Shown piece by piece: positions 17,524-26,830 of a DNA stretch of 64,000 nt. The notes beneath the pieces are model-generated. The model saw only the letters and a list, made by a program, of their open reading frames with translations. It was not told the origin of the DNA and did no database searches. The DNA comes from Flavobacteriales bacterium. Lineage in GTDB: Bacteria > Bacteroidota > Bacteroidia > Flavobacteriales_F > PHOS-HE28. Made by a program: the position numbers and the translations under genes. How positions within the stretch are numbered: position 1 is the first letter of the stretch; every line of letters begins with the position of its first letter. The DNA is taken from assembly GCA_016717305.1 (NCBI GenBank), contig JADKFY010000002.1, forward strand, positions 124,001-188,000. The letters are read 5' to 3'.

Positions 17524-18663
17524 CTACTTACCGAACACCCCTGCCAACGTGGGATCCAATTGCTCTGCGCGCAATCCTTTCGCGATCACCTTGCCATCAC
17601 GGTCCACCAACACAGTGTAGGGGATACTGGACACACCGTATTGCTGCGCTACGGCATTGTTCCAGAAGCCAAGGTCGCTCACGTGTTTCCATGGAAGTTC
17701 ATCATCTTGGATCGCTTTTACCCAAGCGGCATGATCGCGATCCAACGAAACGCCGAGGATCTCGAAACCCTTCTTCGCATATTTCGCGTAGACCTTCTTC
17801 ACGTTCGGATTCTCAATACGGCAAGGTCTGCACCAGCTGGCCCAGAAATCGATCAGGACAACTTTACCGCGTAGGTCTCTCAAGGCAAGTGTTTTTCCAT
17901 CGGGTGTATTTTGGCTGAAGTCGGGCGCCATTTCACCTTGCGGAAGCATGCTCGCTAATCTCTTCTGCTCTTCTTCCTGCATCTTGATCGCGATCTCCTG
18001 TTGTTCCAAACGATCCACTTGGTCGCGGAACATGTTGAAGAAACCCGACTTAGGCATAGTACTCCGCAACCCTTCGCGCACCTGTTTGAAAAGTTCCATT
18101 TCCTGGGCCATGTTCAACTTGCCCAAGGCTGTCAATGCAACCGGTGAAGCAAAATGTTCAACCGCAAATGACTTGGTGCGTTCATAGAATTGCGCGTTCA
18201 GGTCATTGAACTTGGCGATCAGCGCGGTGTCGTTCTGGGCGGTGATCTTCGTGCGCAATGCTTCGCGTTCATCTTCGTACGCTTTTGCATCTTCGAAGAA
18301 CGCATAGAGCGCTTCGGTGTGTTTTGAACCGCTTACGGATATCGGGTTCGCCAATGATCCCACTTTGGCTACGACCTTCAGTTCTTCGGTGCTGTCCAAC
18401 GCAACGATCATCTGCTCATCGCCCATGCTTATTCGGTAGAAGTCCAAAGGCAGGCGATCGGTCACAAGAGTTCCATTCCCATCGGCATTCAGCTTTACGG
18501 AATCGGCATGGTAGGGACGGTTATTCTCGAAACGGTCGAAATACACCGTCTGTCCTCCGGCACCTTCGATGTCCACTTCAATGGAGCGGCCGCCCTTGGT
18601 ACTTGTGCCACAAGCAGCGAGGATCGCAATGGAGAGGAGTGGTAGGTAGTGCTTCAACATCAT
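17524..18663 (-). CDS. TlpA-like thioredoxin-fold lipoprotein with N-terminal DUF4369-like domain (379 aa)
   Basis: Periplasm-facing thiol-disulphide protein. The lipobox L-A-A-C places the acylated Cys at residue 18. Residues ~25-110 resemble DUF4369 (domain typical of Bacteroidota TlpA proteins), ~110-235 are helical, and ~240-379 form a TlpA/ResA-like thioredoxin domain with WCRPC (Cys278, Cys281) and the cis-proline loop SSIPYTVL. It probably reduces or exchanges disulphides on exported proteins or in cytochrome maturation; the partner is unknown. It abuts gatB with no spacer, so it is likely transcribed with it. Confidence 0.88.
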   Translation of the reverse strand: MMLKHYLPLLSIAILAACGTSTKGGRSIEVDIEGAGGQTVYFDRFENNRPYHADSVKLNADGNGTLVTDRLPLDFYRISMGDEQMIVALDSTEELKVVAKVGSLANPISVSGSKHTEALYAFFEDAKAYEDEREALRTKITAQNDTALIAKFNDLNAQFYERTKSFAVEHFASPVALTALGKLNMAQEMELFKQVREGLRSTMPKSGFFNMFRDQVDRLEQQEIAIKMQEEEQKRLASMLPQGEMAPDFSQNTPDGKTLALRDLRGKVVLIDFWASWCRPCRIENPNVKKVYAKYAKKGFEILGVSLDRDHAAWVKAIQDDELPWKHVSDLGFWNNAVAQQYGVSSIPYTVLVDRDGKVIAKGLRAEQLDPTLAGVFGK

Positions 18664-20193
18664 TCAAATGATAGGGTGGTTCTGGAGCAGGTTGCGTACG
18701 ACTTCATTTACTTTCTTCGGATCGGCCCTGCCTTTGGTGGCTTTCATCACTTCACCCATGAAAAGGCCCAGCAGTCCTTTGTTGCCAGCGCGATAGGCTT
18801 GCACTTTATCGGGGTAACGCGAGATCACCTCGTGCACGATCTGGACGATCTCATCCACGTTGATGTCTTGCACCAAGTCGTGTTTTGCAGCAAGCTCCGC
18901 AGCGGTTGATCCACGGTCTTCCAGCATCAGCGGGAAAAGCTTTTGGCTCGCGATGCTATGACCGATCTTGCCGTCGTCGATCATGTTGATCAGGCCTGCC
19001 AAACGCTCTGCGGTGATCGGAAATTCATCCATCGTCAGGCCCTTTTCATTGATCCAGCCACGCACATCGCCCATCACCCAATTGGCAGCTGCCTTATGGT
19101 TGGAGGTGACTTTGATCACACCTTCATAGAACAATGCGGTCGCCTTGTCGTCGGTCAGTATCCCGGCATCATACTCGCTCAAGCCGAGCATGGTCGTGTA
19201 TTTCTCTCGCAATTCACGAGGCAATGGGGGCATGGCCTTGCGGATGGCTTCCTTCTGCTTTTCGGAGATCGTTATCGGCTGCAGGTCCGGTTCCGGGAAG
19301 TAGCGGTAATCATGCGCTTGTTCCTTGCTGCGCATACCCACCGTTGATCCATTGCCAGCATCGAATGAACGCGTTTCCATGTGGATGATTCCGCCCGCGT
19401 CCAAGATCTCGCTCTGCCGTTGCGCTTCGTATTCGATAGCACGCATCACATTACGGAAGCTGTTCATGTTCTTCACCTCGCAACGCGTGCCGAACTCTTC
19501 CACGCCTTTCAGGCGCAGGCTGATGTTGGCATCGCACCGCAAGCTGCCTTCCTCCATGTTGCCATCGCAGATATCGAGGTAGCGCACCAAACGACGGATC
19601 TCCACGAGGTAATCGTACGCTTCTTGCCCACTGCGCAGGTCCGGTTCGCTCACGATCTCCACCAACGGCACACCGGCTCGGTTCAGGTCCACTAACGTGT
19701 TGAAGGGATCCACATCATGCACGCTTTTGCCCGCATCTTCCTCCATATGGATCCGGGTGATCCCGATCCGTGTCATCCCCGCCGAGGCTTCATCATCGCG
19801 CGATGGTCCGCCGGAATTCGGGATCAGGACGAAGCCTTCAGTACAGATCGGTGTTTTGTCCTGTGTGATCTGATAGCCTTTGGGAAGGTCAGGGTAGAAA
19901 TAGTTCTTACGCGCATAATGCATCCAAGGTGCGATGGAGCAATTCGTAGCAAGCCCGATCCGCACGGCGTGTTCGATGACCCGTTTGTTGGCCACCGGTA
20001 GTGTGCCAGGATGGCCAAGCGTTACCACGCCAACGTTCGTATTTGGATGATCCCCGTATGCGTTCGGGTCGCTGCTGTACGCCTTGGAGGCTGTGATCAG
20101 CTGGGCATGCACCTCCAACCCCACGACGAGGTCGTATTTCATGCTCCAATGCGGTGCGTTGGTGCCGGTGACCACCTTGCTTACTTCGGTCAT
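18664..20193 (-). CDS. gatB: Asp-tRNA(Asn)/Glu-tRNA(Gln) amidotransferase subunit B (509 aa)
   Basis: The tRNA-binding and kinase subunit of GatCAB, which converts misacylated Glu-tRNA(Gln) or Asp-tRNA(Asn). The core YDLVVGLEVHAQL, the GatB signature L-D-L-N-R-A-G-V-P-L-V-E-I-V-S-E-P (here V-D-L-N-R), DYRYFPEPDLQP, and the C-terminal YqeY-like tail ending V-N-E-V-V-R-N-L-L are all present. The N-terminal ~16 residues before M-K-Y-D-L are extra but in frame. It shares one base with the stop of punA (TGATG). gatA and gatC are not in the window. Confidence 0.97.
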   Translation of the reverse strand: MTEVSKVVTGTNAPHWSMKYDLVVGLEVHAQLITASKAYSSDPNAYGDHPNTNVGVVTLGHPGTLPVANKRVIEHAVRIGLATNCSIAPWMHYARKNYFYPDLPKGYQITQDKTPICTEGFVLIPNSGGPSRDDEASAGMTRIGITRIHMEEDAGKSVHDVDPFNTLVDLNRAGVPLVEIVSEPDLRSGQEAYDYLVEIRRLVRYLDICDGNMEEGSLRCDANISLRLKGVEEFGTRCEVKNMNSFRNVMRAIEYEAQRQSEILDAGGIIHMETRSFDAGNGSTVGMRSKEQAHDYRYFPEPDLQPITISEKQKEAIRKAMPPLPRELREKYTTMLGLSEYDAGILTDDKATALFYEGVIKVTSNHKAAANWVMGDVRGWINEKGLTMDEFPITAERLAGLINMIDDGKIGHSIASQKLFPLMLEDRGSTAAELAAKHDLVQDINVDEIVQIVHEVISRYPDKVQAYRAGNKGLLGLFMGEVMKATKGRADPKKVNEVVRNLLQNHPII

Positions 20194-21005
20194 CAGCAGC
20201 TGGCGATCAACTCGCGCATGATCAATGTCAACTTCGGTTCTGCGGTCTCTGCGACACGTTGCACCATTTCGTGCGTGGTCTTTTCGATCCGTCCTTCAAC
20301 CCCCATGTCGGTGATCACGCTCATCGCGAAACACGGAATGCCCATCTGCCGGGCGGCGATCACCTCGGGCACAGTGCTCATACCGACGGCATCACCACCG
20401 ATGTTGCGCATGTATCTGTATTCTGCCGGTGTCTCCAAGGTCGGTCCGGTTAGTCCGACATACGTACCTACCTGCACCTTGATGTTGTTCTTAGCCGCGA
20501 TCTCCTTTGCCTTGGCGATCAATGCATGGTCGTAAGGCTCGCTCATATCGGGGAAGCGCGGTCCGAATTCATCGATGTTCTTGCCGATCAACGGGTTCGG
20601 GAAGAGGCAGATGTGATCGTTCAAGATCATCAGATCGCCGGTATCATGAGCCGGGTTCACGCCGCCGCATGCATTGCTTACGAATAGACGATGGATCCCA
20701 AGGTATTTCATGACCCGCACAGGCAGGATCACTTCGTCCATGGTCCACCCTTCATAGAAATGGAAGCGGCCTTGCATTGCAACGACCGGTTTCCCGCCGA
20801 GCATGCCAAACAGCAATTTGCCGGGATGCCCCTGGACGGTACTTACCGGAAACTCGGGAATGTCCTTGTAGGCGATACTGAACTTCACATCGATCTCCTT
20901 GCCCAACCCGCTAAGACCGGTGCCGAGGATGATCCCCGTTTCCGGAACAAAGCCGCTGGTGGCCTTATTCAAATGGTCAGCGATGCGGTTGATGCGTTGC
21001 AACAT
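20193..21005 (-). CDS. punA: Purine-nucleoside phosphorylase (270 aa)
   Basis: Phosphorolyses guanosine/inosine-type nucleosides for purine salvage. It belongs to the trimeric (PNP/MTAP) family: phosphate loop GTGLSGLG, QGRFHFYEG, base-binding SNACGGVNP, and G-M-S-T-V-P-E-V-I-A-A-R. Full length. Its first 29 nt overlap the end of lpxK, which makes translational coupling likely. Confidence 0.95.
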   Translation of the reverse strand: MLQRINRIADHLNKATSGFVPETGIILGTGLSGLGKEIDVKFSIAYKDIPEFPVSTVQGHPGKLLFGMLGGKPVVAMQGRFHFYEGWTMDEVILPVRVMKYLGIHRLFVSNACGGVNPAHDTGDLMILNDHICLFPNPLIGKNIDEFGPRFPDMSEPYDHALIAKAKEIAAKNNIKVQVGTYVGLTGPTLETPAEYRYMRNIGGDAVGMSTVPEVIAARQMGIPCFAMSVITDMGVEGRIEKTTHEMVQRVAETAEPKLTLIMRELIASC

Positions 21006-22005
21006 GGCGATGGATCAGTTCAGCGAAACGTTCTGGTTCGTTCAAGATAACGGCCCGCATACGGATCACTTCCAAGGGAATGCCTTCCAAGGGACTTCCC
21101 GTGATCACGGAACTGAGCCTTGCGGCATCCTTTTCTGTGGTGACCAGCATTTTCGGGCCGGGTGCGAATTTACCAAAAAGCCCGGCCAGGCGTTCCAAGT
21201 CGCCAACGGAGAAGGAATGGTGGTCGGTGAAGACGACATGTTCCACCTTTCCAGCCCATGTTCGAACGTGCTCCACAAGGGGCGCCGGATCCGCGATACC
21301 GGTGAACAAGAGCACATTGATGCCCTTTTCTGGGGGCGGCCCATATTGGATCCCACTGAAGAACAGCTCTTGTTCCTTTTTCAAATTCAACTTGGTGCGC
21401 CAAGTCAACTGATCCTGGGTGCTGGGGGTCGTGGGGCACTTCGTAAGAACGATGATCTGTGCTGCATTTGCGCGCACCCGTACATCGCGTAGTCGGCCTG
21501 CCGGAAGGAGCGCATCCTCCGAGTAGGGCCGATGCCAAGTGGTGAGCAGGATGTTCAGTCCGGCATTGAGTTTTCGGTGTTGAAGGGCATCATCCAGCAC
21601 AACAGCTTTCAGTTCTGGAACCAGTTGCACAATGGAGTTGATTGCGCCAACCCGATCGGCACCGACGAACACGTGCACATCGGGAAAATTCTTCTTCACC
21701 TGTAAGGGTTCATCGCCAGAACGTTCAGCATTATCGCTGGCACTTACCTCGTGCAGTTCTGTTCCGTCACGACCGTATCCACGGCTCAAGGTGGCCAAGG
21801 GCGATACATCTTCCAAAATGCGCAATACCAATTCCAACAATGGTGTTTTCCCCGTTCCACCAAGTGCCAAATTTCCGATCGCGATCGTTGGCACGGTGGC
21901 CCGGACCGAAGTGAGCACGGCGTTGTCGTATAGTGCATGCCGTGTCCGCAGGACCATGCCATACAGCCATGCCAAGGGCAAAAGGAGGGACCGGAGCACC
22001 GTCAT
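20977..22005 (-). CDS. lpxK: Tetraacyldisaccharide 4'-kinase (342 aa)
   Basis: Phosphorylates the 4' position of the lipid A disaccharide precursor at the inner membrane. The N-terminal hydrophobic anchor LLLPLAWLYGMVLR is followed by the P-loop GNLALGGTGKTPL, the L-S-R-G-Y-G-R motif and D-D-A-L-Q-H-R (family D-D-G-x-Q-H). It heads the run lpxK-punA-gatB-tlpA-like(-M1 peptidase). Confidence 0.96.
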   Translation of the reverse strand: MTVLRSLLLPLAWLYGMVLRTRHALYDNAVLTSVRATVPTIAIGNLALGGTGKTPLLELVLRILEDVSPLATLSRGYGRDGTELHEVSASDNAERSGDEPLQVKKNFPDVHVFVGADRVGAINSIVQLVPELKAVVLDDALQHRKLNAGLNILLTTWHRPYSEDALLPAGRLRDVRVRANAAQIIVLTKCPTTPSTQDQLTWRTKLNLKKEQELFFSGIQYGPPPEKGINVLLFTGIADPAPLVEHVRTWAGKVEHVVFTDHHSFSVGDLERLAGLFGKFAPGPKMLVTTEKDAARLSSVITGSPLEGIPLEVIRMRAVILNEPERFAELIHRHVATHQPHR

Positions 22006-22158
22006 GGGTCGTCAAAGATGGCGAACGTGATCATGCCCGGCAGCCATGTGTTTAGATGCCAACATTTCCGATGTACCGGATGGTGCCATGGTTTGCCTTT
22101 TGTAGCGTGTAAGGTCCGGATCGGATGAATCAGGGTCACATGCCCTTTAACAAGACAC

Positions 22159-22166
22159 TAAGTTTG
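22159..22166 (+). promoter_or_regulatory. Putative -7 element for the nif3-like/zinc-ribbon pair
   Basis: TAAGTTTG fits TAnnTTTG and lies 46 nt upstream of the ATG at 22213; no strong -33 match. Confidence 0.4.
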
Positions 22167-22212
22167 AAGCCCATTCTTTCAGGCGGGGATCATCAAGAAC
22201 AGGTACCAACGA

Positions 22213-23307
22213 ATGCAGCTACGCACAATTATAGATGCCTTGGAGCGCTGGGCGCCAAGGGAATTACAAGAATCTTACGACAATTGCGGATTGCAAGTAG
22301 GCGACCCTTCGGCCGAGATCACCAGCGTCCTTGTTTGTTTGGATTGTACACCGGCCGTGGTGGATGAGGCCGTCGCGAAGGGTTGCCAGTTGATCATCAG
22401 CCACCATCCGGTTATCTTCAAAGGGCTGAAGAGCATGGCGGGCAATGGGTATGTGCAACGTACGCTGCGCGCCGCCCTAAAACACGGGGTGGCGCTCTAT
22501 GCGATCCATACGAACTTGGACAATGTGGTCGATGGGGTCAACGGGGAAATTGCTGAACGTCTGGAATTGAAGGCATTGCATGTGCTCGACCCGAAACCGG
22601 ACCAGTTGCGCAAACTATCGGTCTTCGTTCCCCTGGCCCATGCTGCAGCCTTGCGTGATGCGCTTTTTGAAGCTGGTGCAGGCAAAGTTGGGAAGTATGA
22701 TGAATGCAGCTTTAACACGGATGGTACCGGGACATTCCGGGCAGGTGCCGGGACCACTCCCTATGTGGGTAAGGTAGGTGTGCAACATTCCGAGCCGGAA
22801 ACGCGGGTCGAGGTGATCTACACGGCTTCACAGGAAAGACCAATACTGGCGGCCATGAGAGCTGCCCATCCGTACGAAGAGGTTGCCTACGACACGGTGC
22901 CCTTGTTGAATTCGAACCAGAACATAGGCAGTGGGATGGTAGGTGAATGGGGCCAAGGACTTGCAGAAACTGAGTTCTTGGCGCTGCTGAAGAAGACATT
23001 CAAGCTGACGGCGCTTCGCCACACGGAATTATTGGGCAAACCGATACGGCGTGTTGCCTTGTGTGGTGGTTCGGGAGCTTTCCTTTTGGGTAAGGCAAAG
23101 GCAGAAGGGGTTGATGCCTACATCACTGGCGATGTGAAATACCACGATTTTTTCGAGGCGGATGGCGAGGTCTTGCTGGTCGATATTGGGCATTACGGCA
23201 GCGAGCAATTCACCATGGACCTGATCCAGCGCAGATTAGGGGAACTTTTCCCTACATTTGCCGTCCGTTTGACGGAAAACGTCACGGATCCCATATACCA
23301 TTATTGA
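22213..23307 (+). CDS. Nif3-like dinuclear metal-centre protein (364 aa)
   Basis: Member of the NIF3/YbgI/GTP-cyclohydrolase-I-type-2-like family, which forms hexameric rings with a dinuclear metal site. Metal-ligand regions are visible: IISHHPVIF (His64, His65), an N-D-x-V-x-G-V-N-like segment (LDNVVDGVNGEIA) and the C-terminal DIGHYGSEQF. This is the long form with an inserted middle domain (about residues 130-250). The activity is not established for the family. The stop is 2 nt before the ATG of the zinc-ribbon gene, a pairing common in bacteria, which suggests a shared role. Confidence 0.92.
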   Translation: MQLRTIIDALERWAPRELQESYDNCGLQVGDPSAEITSVLVCLDCTPAVVDEAVAKGCQLIISHHPVIFKGLKSMAGNGYVQRTLRAALKHGVALYAIHTNLDNVVDGVNGEIAERLELKALHVLDPKPDQLRKLSVFVPLAHAAALRDALFEAGAGKVGKYDECSFNTDGTGTFRAGAGTTPYVGKVGVQHSEPETRVEVIYTASQERPILAAMRAAHPYEEVAYDTVPLLNSNQNIGSGMVGEWGQGLAETEFLALLKKTFKLTALRHTELLGKPIRRVALCGGSGAFLLGKAKAEGVDAYITGDVKYHDFFEADGEVLLVDIGHYGSEQFTMDLIQRRLGELFPTFAVRLTENVTDPIYHY

Positions 23308-23309
23308 CC

Positions 23310-24140
23310 ATGGCGAAGACCGAGGTGAAAGCTCCGGAGAAGGAAGTGAAGACCACTTCCGCGAACGGCAAATCAAGCAAAGCAGGTGCAAAGACGGAAG
23401 TCAGCGTAGCTGAGAAGTTGGTTGAATTGTACCGTTTGCAGCACATTGACACGCAAAAGGACAAGATCCGCACCCAACGTGGTGAACTTCCTTTGGAAGT
23501 GGAGGACCTTGAGGACGAAGTGACCGGGTTGGAGACGCGCATGACCAAGTTGCAGAGCGAGTTGGAGGAGATGGAAGGCCAGGTCACTGAAAAGCAGAAC
23601 CTGATCAAGGATGCCAAGGCGCAGATCAAGAAGTACGAAGGGCAACAAGCCAAAGTTCGGAACAATCGCGAGTACGATTCCTTGACCAAGGAAGTGGAGT
23701 TCCAGAACTTGGAGATCCAACTCTCTGAGAAGCGCATCAAAGAAGCCAAGGCCCAGATCGACGGCAAAAAGGAAGTGGTCGCTGAGAGCAAGGCCAAATA
23801 CGATGATCGCAAGAAGGACCTTGAGCAAAAGCGCAAGGAACTCGATTCCATCATTGCCGAGACCGAGAAGGAAGAGAAGGATCTTACAAAGAAGAGCGAA
23901 GCAGCATCCAAGTTGATCGAGACCCGTCTGCTGGATGCATATAACCGAGTGCGCGGAGGAGCTCGTAATGGATTGGCCGTTGTTGCCGTTGAACGCGGTA
24001 GCTGCGGTGGTTGCTTCAACGCGATCCCTCCACAACGTCAGTTGGACATATCCAGCCACAAGAAAGTCATCGTTTGCGAACACTGCGGGCGCATCCTGGT
24101 CGATGAGTATGTGGTAGAGCGTGTGACCGGTGAGAAGTGA
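23310..24140 (+). CDS. Coiled-coil protein with C-terminal C4 zinc ribbon (CT398-like, 276 aa)
   Basis: The ATG at 23310 (MAKTEVKAPEK) is preferred over a TTG two codons earlier. A Lys/Ala-rich N-terminus (to ~30) leads into a long charged coiled coil (~40-210). The last ~60 residues form a zinc ribbon with C-G-G-C and C-E-H-C pairs (G-S-C-G-G-C-F and V-C-E-H-C-G-R). This architecture matches the CT398/DUF164 family, implicated in nucleic-acid or export-related functions in other bacteria; the role is unproven. It is followed at once by a strong terminator. Confidence 0.9.
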   Translation: MAKTEVKAPEKEVKTTSANGKSSKAGAKTEVSVAEKLVELYRLQHIDTQKDKIRTQRGELPLEVEDLEDEVTGLETRMTKLQSELEEMEGQVTEKQNLIKDAKAQIKKYEGQQAKVRNNREYDSLTKEVEFQNLEIQLSEKRIKEAKAQIDGKKEVVAESKAKYDDRKKDLEQKRKELDSIIAETEKEEKDLTKKSEAASKLIETRLLDAYNRVRGGARNGLAVVAVERGSCGGCFNAIPPQRQLDISSHKKVIVCEHCGRILVDEYVVERVTGEK

Positions 24141-24160
24141 CCTGGATCTCCTAATAAGAA

Positions 24161-24193
24161 TGAAAAAGCCCCGGATCTTCCGGGGCTTTTTCA
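24161..24193. terminator. Bidirectional intrinsic terminator
   Basis: Perfect 15-bp stem TGAAAAAGCCCCGGA / TCCGGGGCTTTTTCA with a 3-nt loop, with A-run and T-run on the two sides so it works in both directions. It separates the zinc-ribbon gene from the convergent porin gene. Confidence 0.93.
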
Positions 24194-24211
24194 TTGATGA
24201 CGATCTAACTA

Positions 24212-25723
24212 TTATGGCCTGAAAGCAACAGTGACCAAGGACCTCACCGTAGAACGATCTTCGCTCGTTATCGAGGCAAAACTCGGGTCATACTGGTAAT
24301 ACTTGTATCCGTTGTTGATCACGTTCAACCCAAGGTCAAGGCTTAGGTGTTCGCTGCGATAACCGAACCCGCCGGCGTAGGTATGCGTGGCATCGGCTTG
24401 GCGGTCCTCCCCATTGGCATAAGCGTTGGGTACAATGCCGAAGCCCGCCCGCACATACCATTTGCCGGCGCGCCACTCCGTGCCCAACCGCACACTATGA
24501 ACAGCTCTGAAAGCAGCTTTTATTACGCGGTTCTCAGCAGCGAAATCGTACGGGTCCACCAATTTATTGCTAGCCCTGAATCGCGTGTTACTGTAATCGC
24601 CATATTCATAATCCACACTCACCAGTCCGTTTGTTCCGGCCAGAAATGCAGCGCTGAATACTGCGCGCCATGGCGAATGAACGCGATAGTTGAAGATACC
24701 GTCGATCGACTGCTCATCAAAGCTCCTGTTCACGGAATCGGGGGCTACTGTAAAATTGGTCCTCAGTTCAGTGTTGTACACGTCATTCAATTGGGTGAAC
24801 ATGGGGCTGTGGAAGGCGATGCCCGCACGGAACCGATCACTGATCCTACCAACCGCACCGATCTTCACCTCCAATCCATTTCCGGTGGTCAGCAGGTTCT
24901 CTTTCCAAGTCAGGTCCTTCAAATTGACCGATTCATCCATGGTGGTTTCGGTGTGCGTGGTGGTGCTGTTGTAGCGGAACCCGACAATTCCCATGGATGC
25001 CCCAATGTAAAGCCGATCCATGTAGTTCCCACTGAAGAAGAAAGAAGTATTGTTGGTGCTGCCGCGCGTTTCGATCGTGTTGACCTGCGATACAAGTGCA
25101 CCCTGCGGTAATGCCGGGACATAGCCGGTATTCAACGTATCACTTGGGTCAATTGGGTCAATGCCCCAAGCTTGATAGGCCAATCCAGAAGTGTAAGGCA
25201 GGGCATCGAGCAGCTCGGTGGTGTAATATCCATTGGCACCGGAAGCGAAACCATCCAGGATAGAGGTTGGCACATTCGTCGCCTCCGCTTGTCTGCTCCA
25301 ATGGTGGGTCGACTTCCGGTCATACACCACGCCGAACGTTGTACTGCGCCAATCACCGCCGCTTCTGGAGGGGCTGTTGAAGACCAGCGCGATGTTGTTG
25401 AAGAAAAGCCGCGACTTGGAATCACTGCTGGACGCACTCTCGTAAGTGCTCTTCACGCTGTTCACCTCGAAGGATGGGGTGATAGAAATTTCACTGGTCC
25501 TATACAGGCCCATCCCTCCGGGATTGATGCCAATACTTCCGGCATCTGCACCTAAAGCACCGAACGCATTTGCAATACCGATACTACGCGCTGTTCCACC
25601 GGGTTGAATGGTGCTTAGCCGCAAAGCATCTTCTTCACTTTGTGCTTGGGTGAAGAACGCAGCGCAGACCAGTACGCAGGCAGAAAAGGATCTGCTAAAG
25701 AAAGTGCGAGGACGGATCATCAC
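24212..25723 (-). CDS. FadL/OmpP1-like outer-membrane porin (503 aa)
   Basis: The signal peptide (MMIRPRTFFSRSFSACVLVCAAFFTQAQ) is followed by S-E-E-D-A-L-R-L-S, then A-R-S-I-G-I-A-N-A-F-G-A-L-G-A-D and the N-P-G-G-M-G-L-Y-R block typical of the FadL/TodX-like hydrophobic-solute transporters of Bacteroidota. Repeated beta-strands (VRAGFGIVPNAYANG, LSLDLGLNVINNG) end in V-T-V-A-F-R-P, a barrel-type C-terminus. Location: outer membrane. The transported compound is unknown. Confidence 0.88.
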   Translation of the reverse strand: MMIRPRTFFSRSFSACVLVCAAFFTQAQSEEDALRLSTIQPGGTARSIGIANAFGALGADAGSIGINPGGMGLYRTSEISITPSFEVNSVKSTYESASSSDSKSRLFFNNIALVFNSPSRSGGDWRSTTFGVVYDRKSTHHWSRQAEATNVPTSILDGFASGANGYYTTELLDALPYTSGLAYQAWGIDPIDPSDTLNTGYVPALPQGALVSQVNTIETRGSTNNTSFFFSGNYMDRLYIGASMGIVGFRYNSTTTHTETTMDESVNLKDLTWKENLLTTGNGLEVKIGAVGRISDRFRAGIAFHSPMFTQLNDVYNTELRTNFTVAPDSVNRSFDEQSIDGIFNYRVHSPWRAVFSAAFLAGTNGLVSVDYEYGDYSNTRFRASNKLVDPYDFAAENRVIKAAFRAVHSVRLGTEWRAGKWYVRAGFGIVPNAYANGEDRQADATHTYAGGFGYRSEHLSLDLGLNVINNGYKYYQYDPSFASITSEDRSTVRSLVTVAFRP

Positions 25724-25771
25724 GGATATTTTGGGTCAACCCACGCAACAAACGCGCCGATCATGAGCCGA

Positions 25772-26734
25772 TCAACGCCGAGTTGGGCTGGAGATGGAAC
25801 CACCACCGCCACTACCGCGAGTGCCACCTCCGCCACCGCCACCTATCGAGGGACTAGAACGGCTACCTCCGTTGTCGAAGGTGCCACGTTGTTCGAAAGT
25901 GGACCGGGTGCCATTGGTCCTGTTCGGAGCAGGACGGGTCCCGTTTATCCGCTCATTGTGGTTGTACCGTTGATCGCGCGCAGGATCCAAGCCGGTATTC
26001 CGGTAGGTGCCGTTCGTGCTGCGAACACCTTCGTTACGGTAACCGGAACCAAGACCGATCAAATTGCGCGTATTCGTTCGAGTTCCCGCATCCATGGAAG
26101 ACCTGGAACCGGCTCCTATCGATGGTCTGTGGTTCACGACCGTGGTGCGGGGTGCATCGCCATAGGTTACCGGAACATAGCCGGATCCGTAGTTGCCGTA
26201 AGGTCCGTAGTAACCGGATCCGCCGTAATAATTGCCGTACCCACCATACCCACCATATCCATATCCACCGCTGTTCCAAGGGTTATAGTACCCGTAACCC
26301 GGTCCCCAAGGATTGTTGAAGCCGCCATACGGATTCCCGTAAACCCCGCCAAAACCATTGCCGTAGCCGAACGAACTTCCGAAGCCATATCCCATGCCCA
26401 TTCCGATCCCCGAACCCATGGAATTCCAACCGGAATTAAGTCCTTGGTTGAAGCCGAAACGCCCGTAGTTGTAGTAGTACGGATCATTGTAGGTCATGTC
26501 GTAGTAGTCCTGGTTCGCACCAAGCTCCTGCGACGTTTTGGAATCGTAATAATCGTCCGAAGAACCGGTAGGCGCTTGTTCAGAGGTAGCGGTGGTTGCT
26601 ACCGCGATCGGTTGCGATGAAGGCGTGAAGTACACCCCATCGTTCAGGCCGGCGGTATCCCGGGTCGTTGCGCAAGAACCCATGAGCAGGCCGATCGGGA
26701 TCAGCGCGTAGAGAATTTGGTTCATCTTCTTCAT
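25772..26734 (-). CDS. Low-complexity Gly/Tyr/Asn-rich lipoprotein (320 aa)
   Basis: The start at 26734 gives MKKMNQILYALIPIGLLMGSC with the acylated Cys at residue 21; the longer in-frame ORF up to 27112 overlaps proS and is rejected. After a short acidic region (SSDDYYDSKTSQELG), residues ~95-200 are dominated by G, Y, N, P and F in short repeats such as G-Y-G-G and N-P-W/Y. The tail is Arg/Thr/Asn/Gly-rich and ends with an 8-Gly run. There is no enzymatic domain; a surface or adhesive role is possible but unproven. Stop 48 nt upstream (in minus-strand terms, downstream) of the porin start. Confidence 0.75.
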   Translation of the reverse strand: MKKMNQILYALIPIGLLMGSCATTRDTAGLNDGVYFTPSSQPIAVATTATSEQAPTGSSDDYYDSKTSQELGANQDYYDMTYNDPYYYNYGRFGFNQGLNSGWNSMGSGIGMGMGYGFGSSFGYGNGFGGVYGNPYGGFNNPWGPGYGYYNPWNSGGYGYGGYGGYGNYYGGSGYYGPYGNYGSGYVPVTYGDAPRTTVVNHRPSIGAGSRSSMDAGTRTNTRNLIGLGSGYRNEGVRSTNGTYRNTGLDPARDQRYNHNERINGTRPAPNRTNGTRSTFEQRGTFDNGGSRSSPSIGGGGGGGTRGSGGGGSISSPTRR

Positions 26735-26805
26735 GGTCGTTCGTAGTTGTTGATGCGAGCTGCGATACGCATCGGGGTTGTGTACTTTCGCCACCTCCTT
26801 AAGTA

Positions 26806-26813
26806 CAAAAATA
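26806..26813 (-). promoter_or_regulatory. Putative -7 element for the Gly/Tyr-rich lipoprotein
   Basis: Minus-strand TATTTTTG fits TAnnTTTG and sits 72 nt upstream of the ATG at 26734, in the divergent gap with proS. Confidence 0.4.
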
Positions 26814-26830
26814 ATACCGATCGCAGCGGA

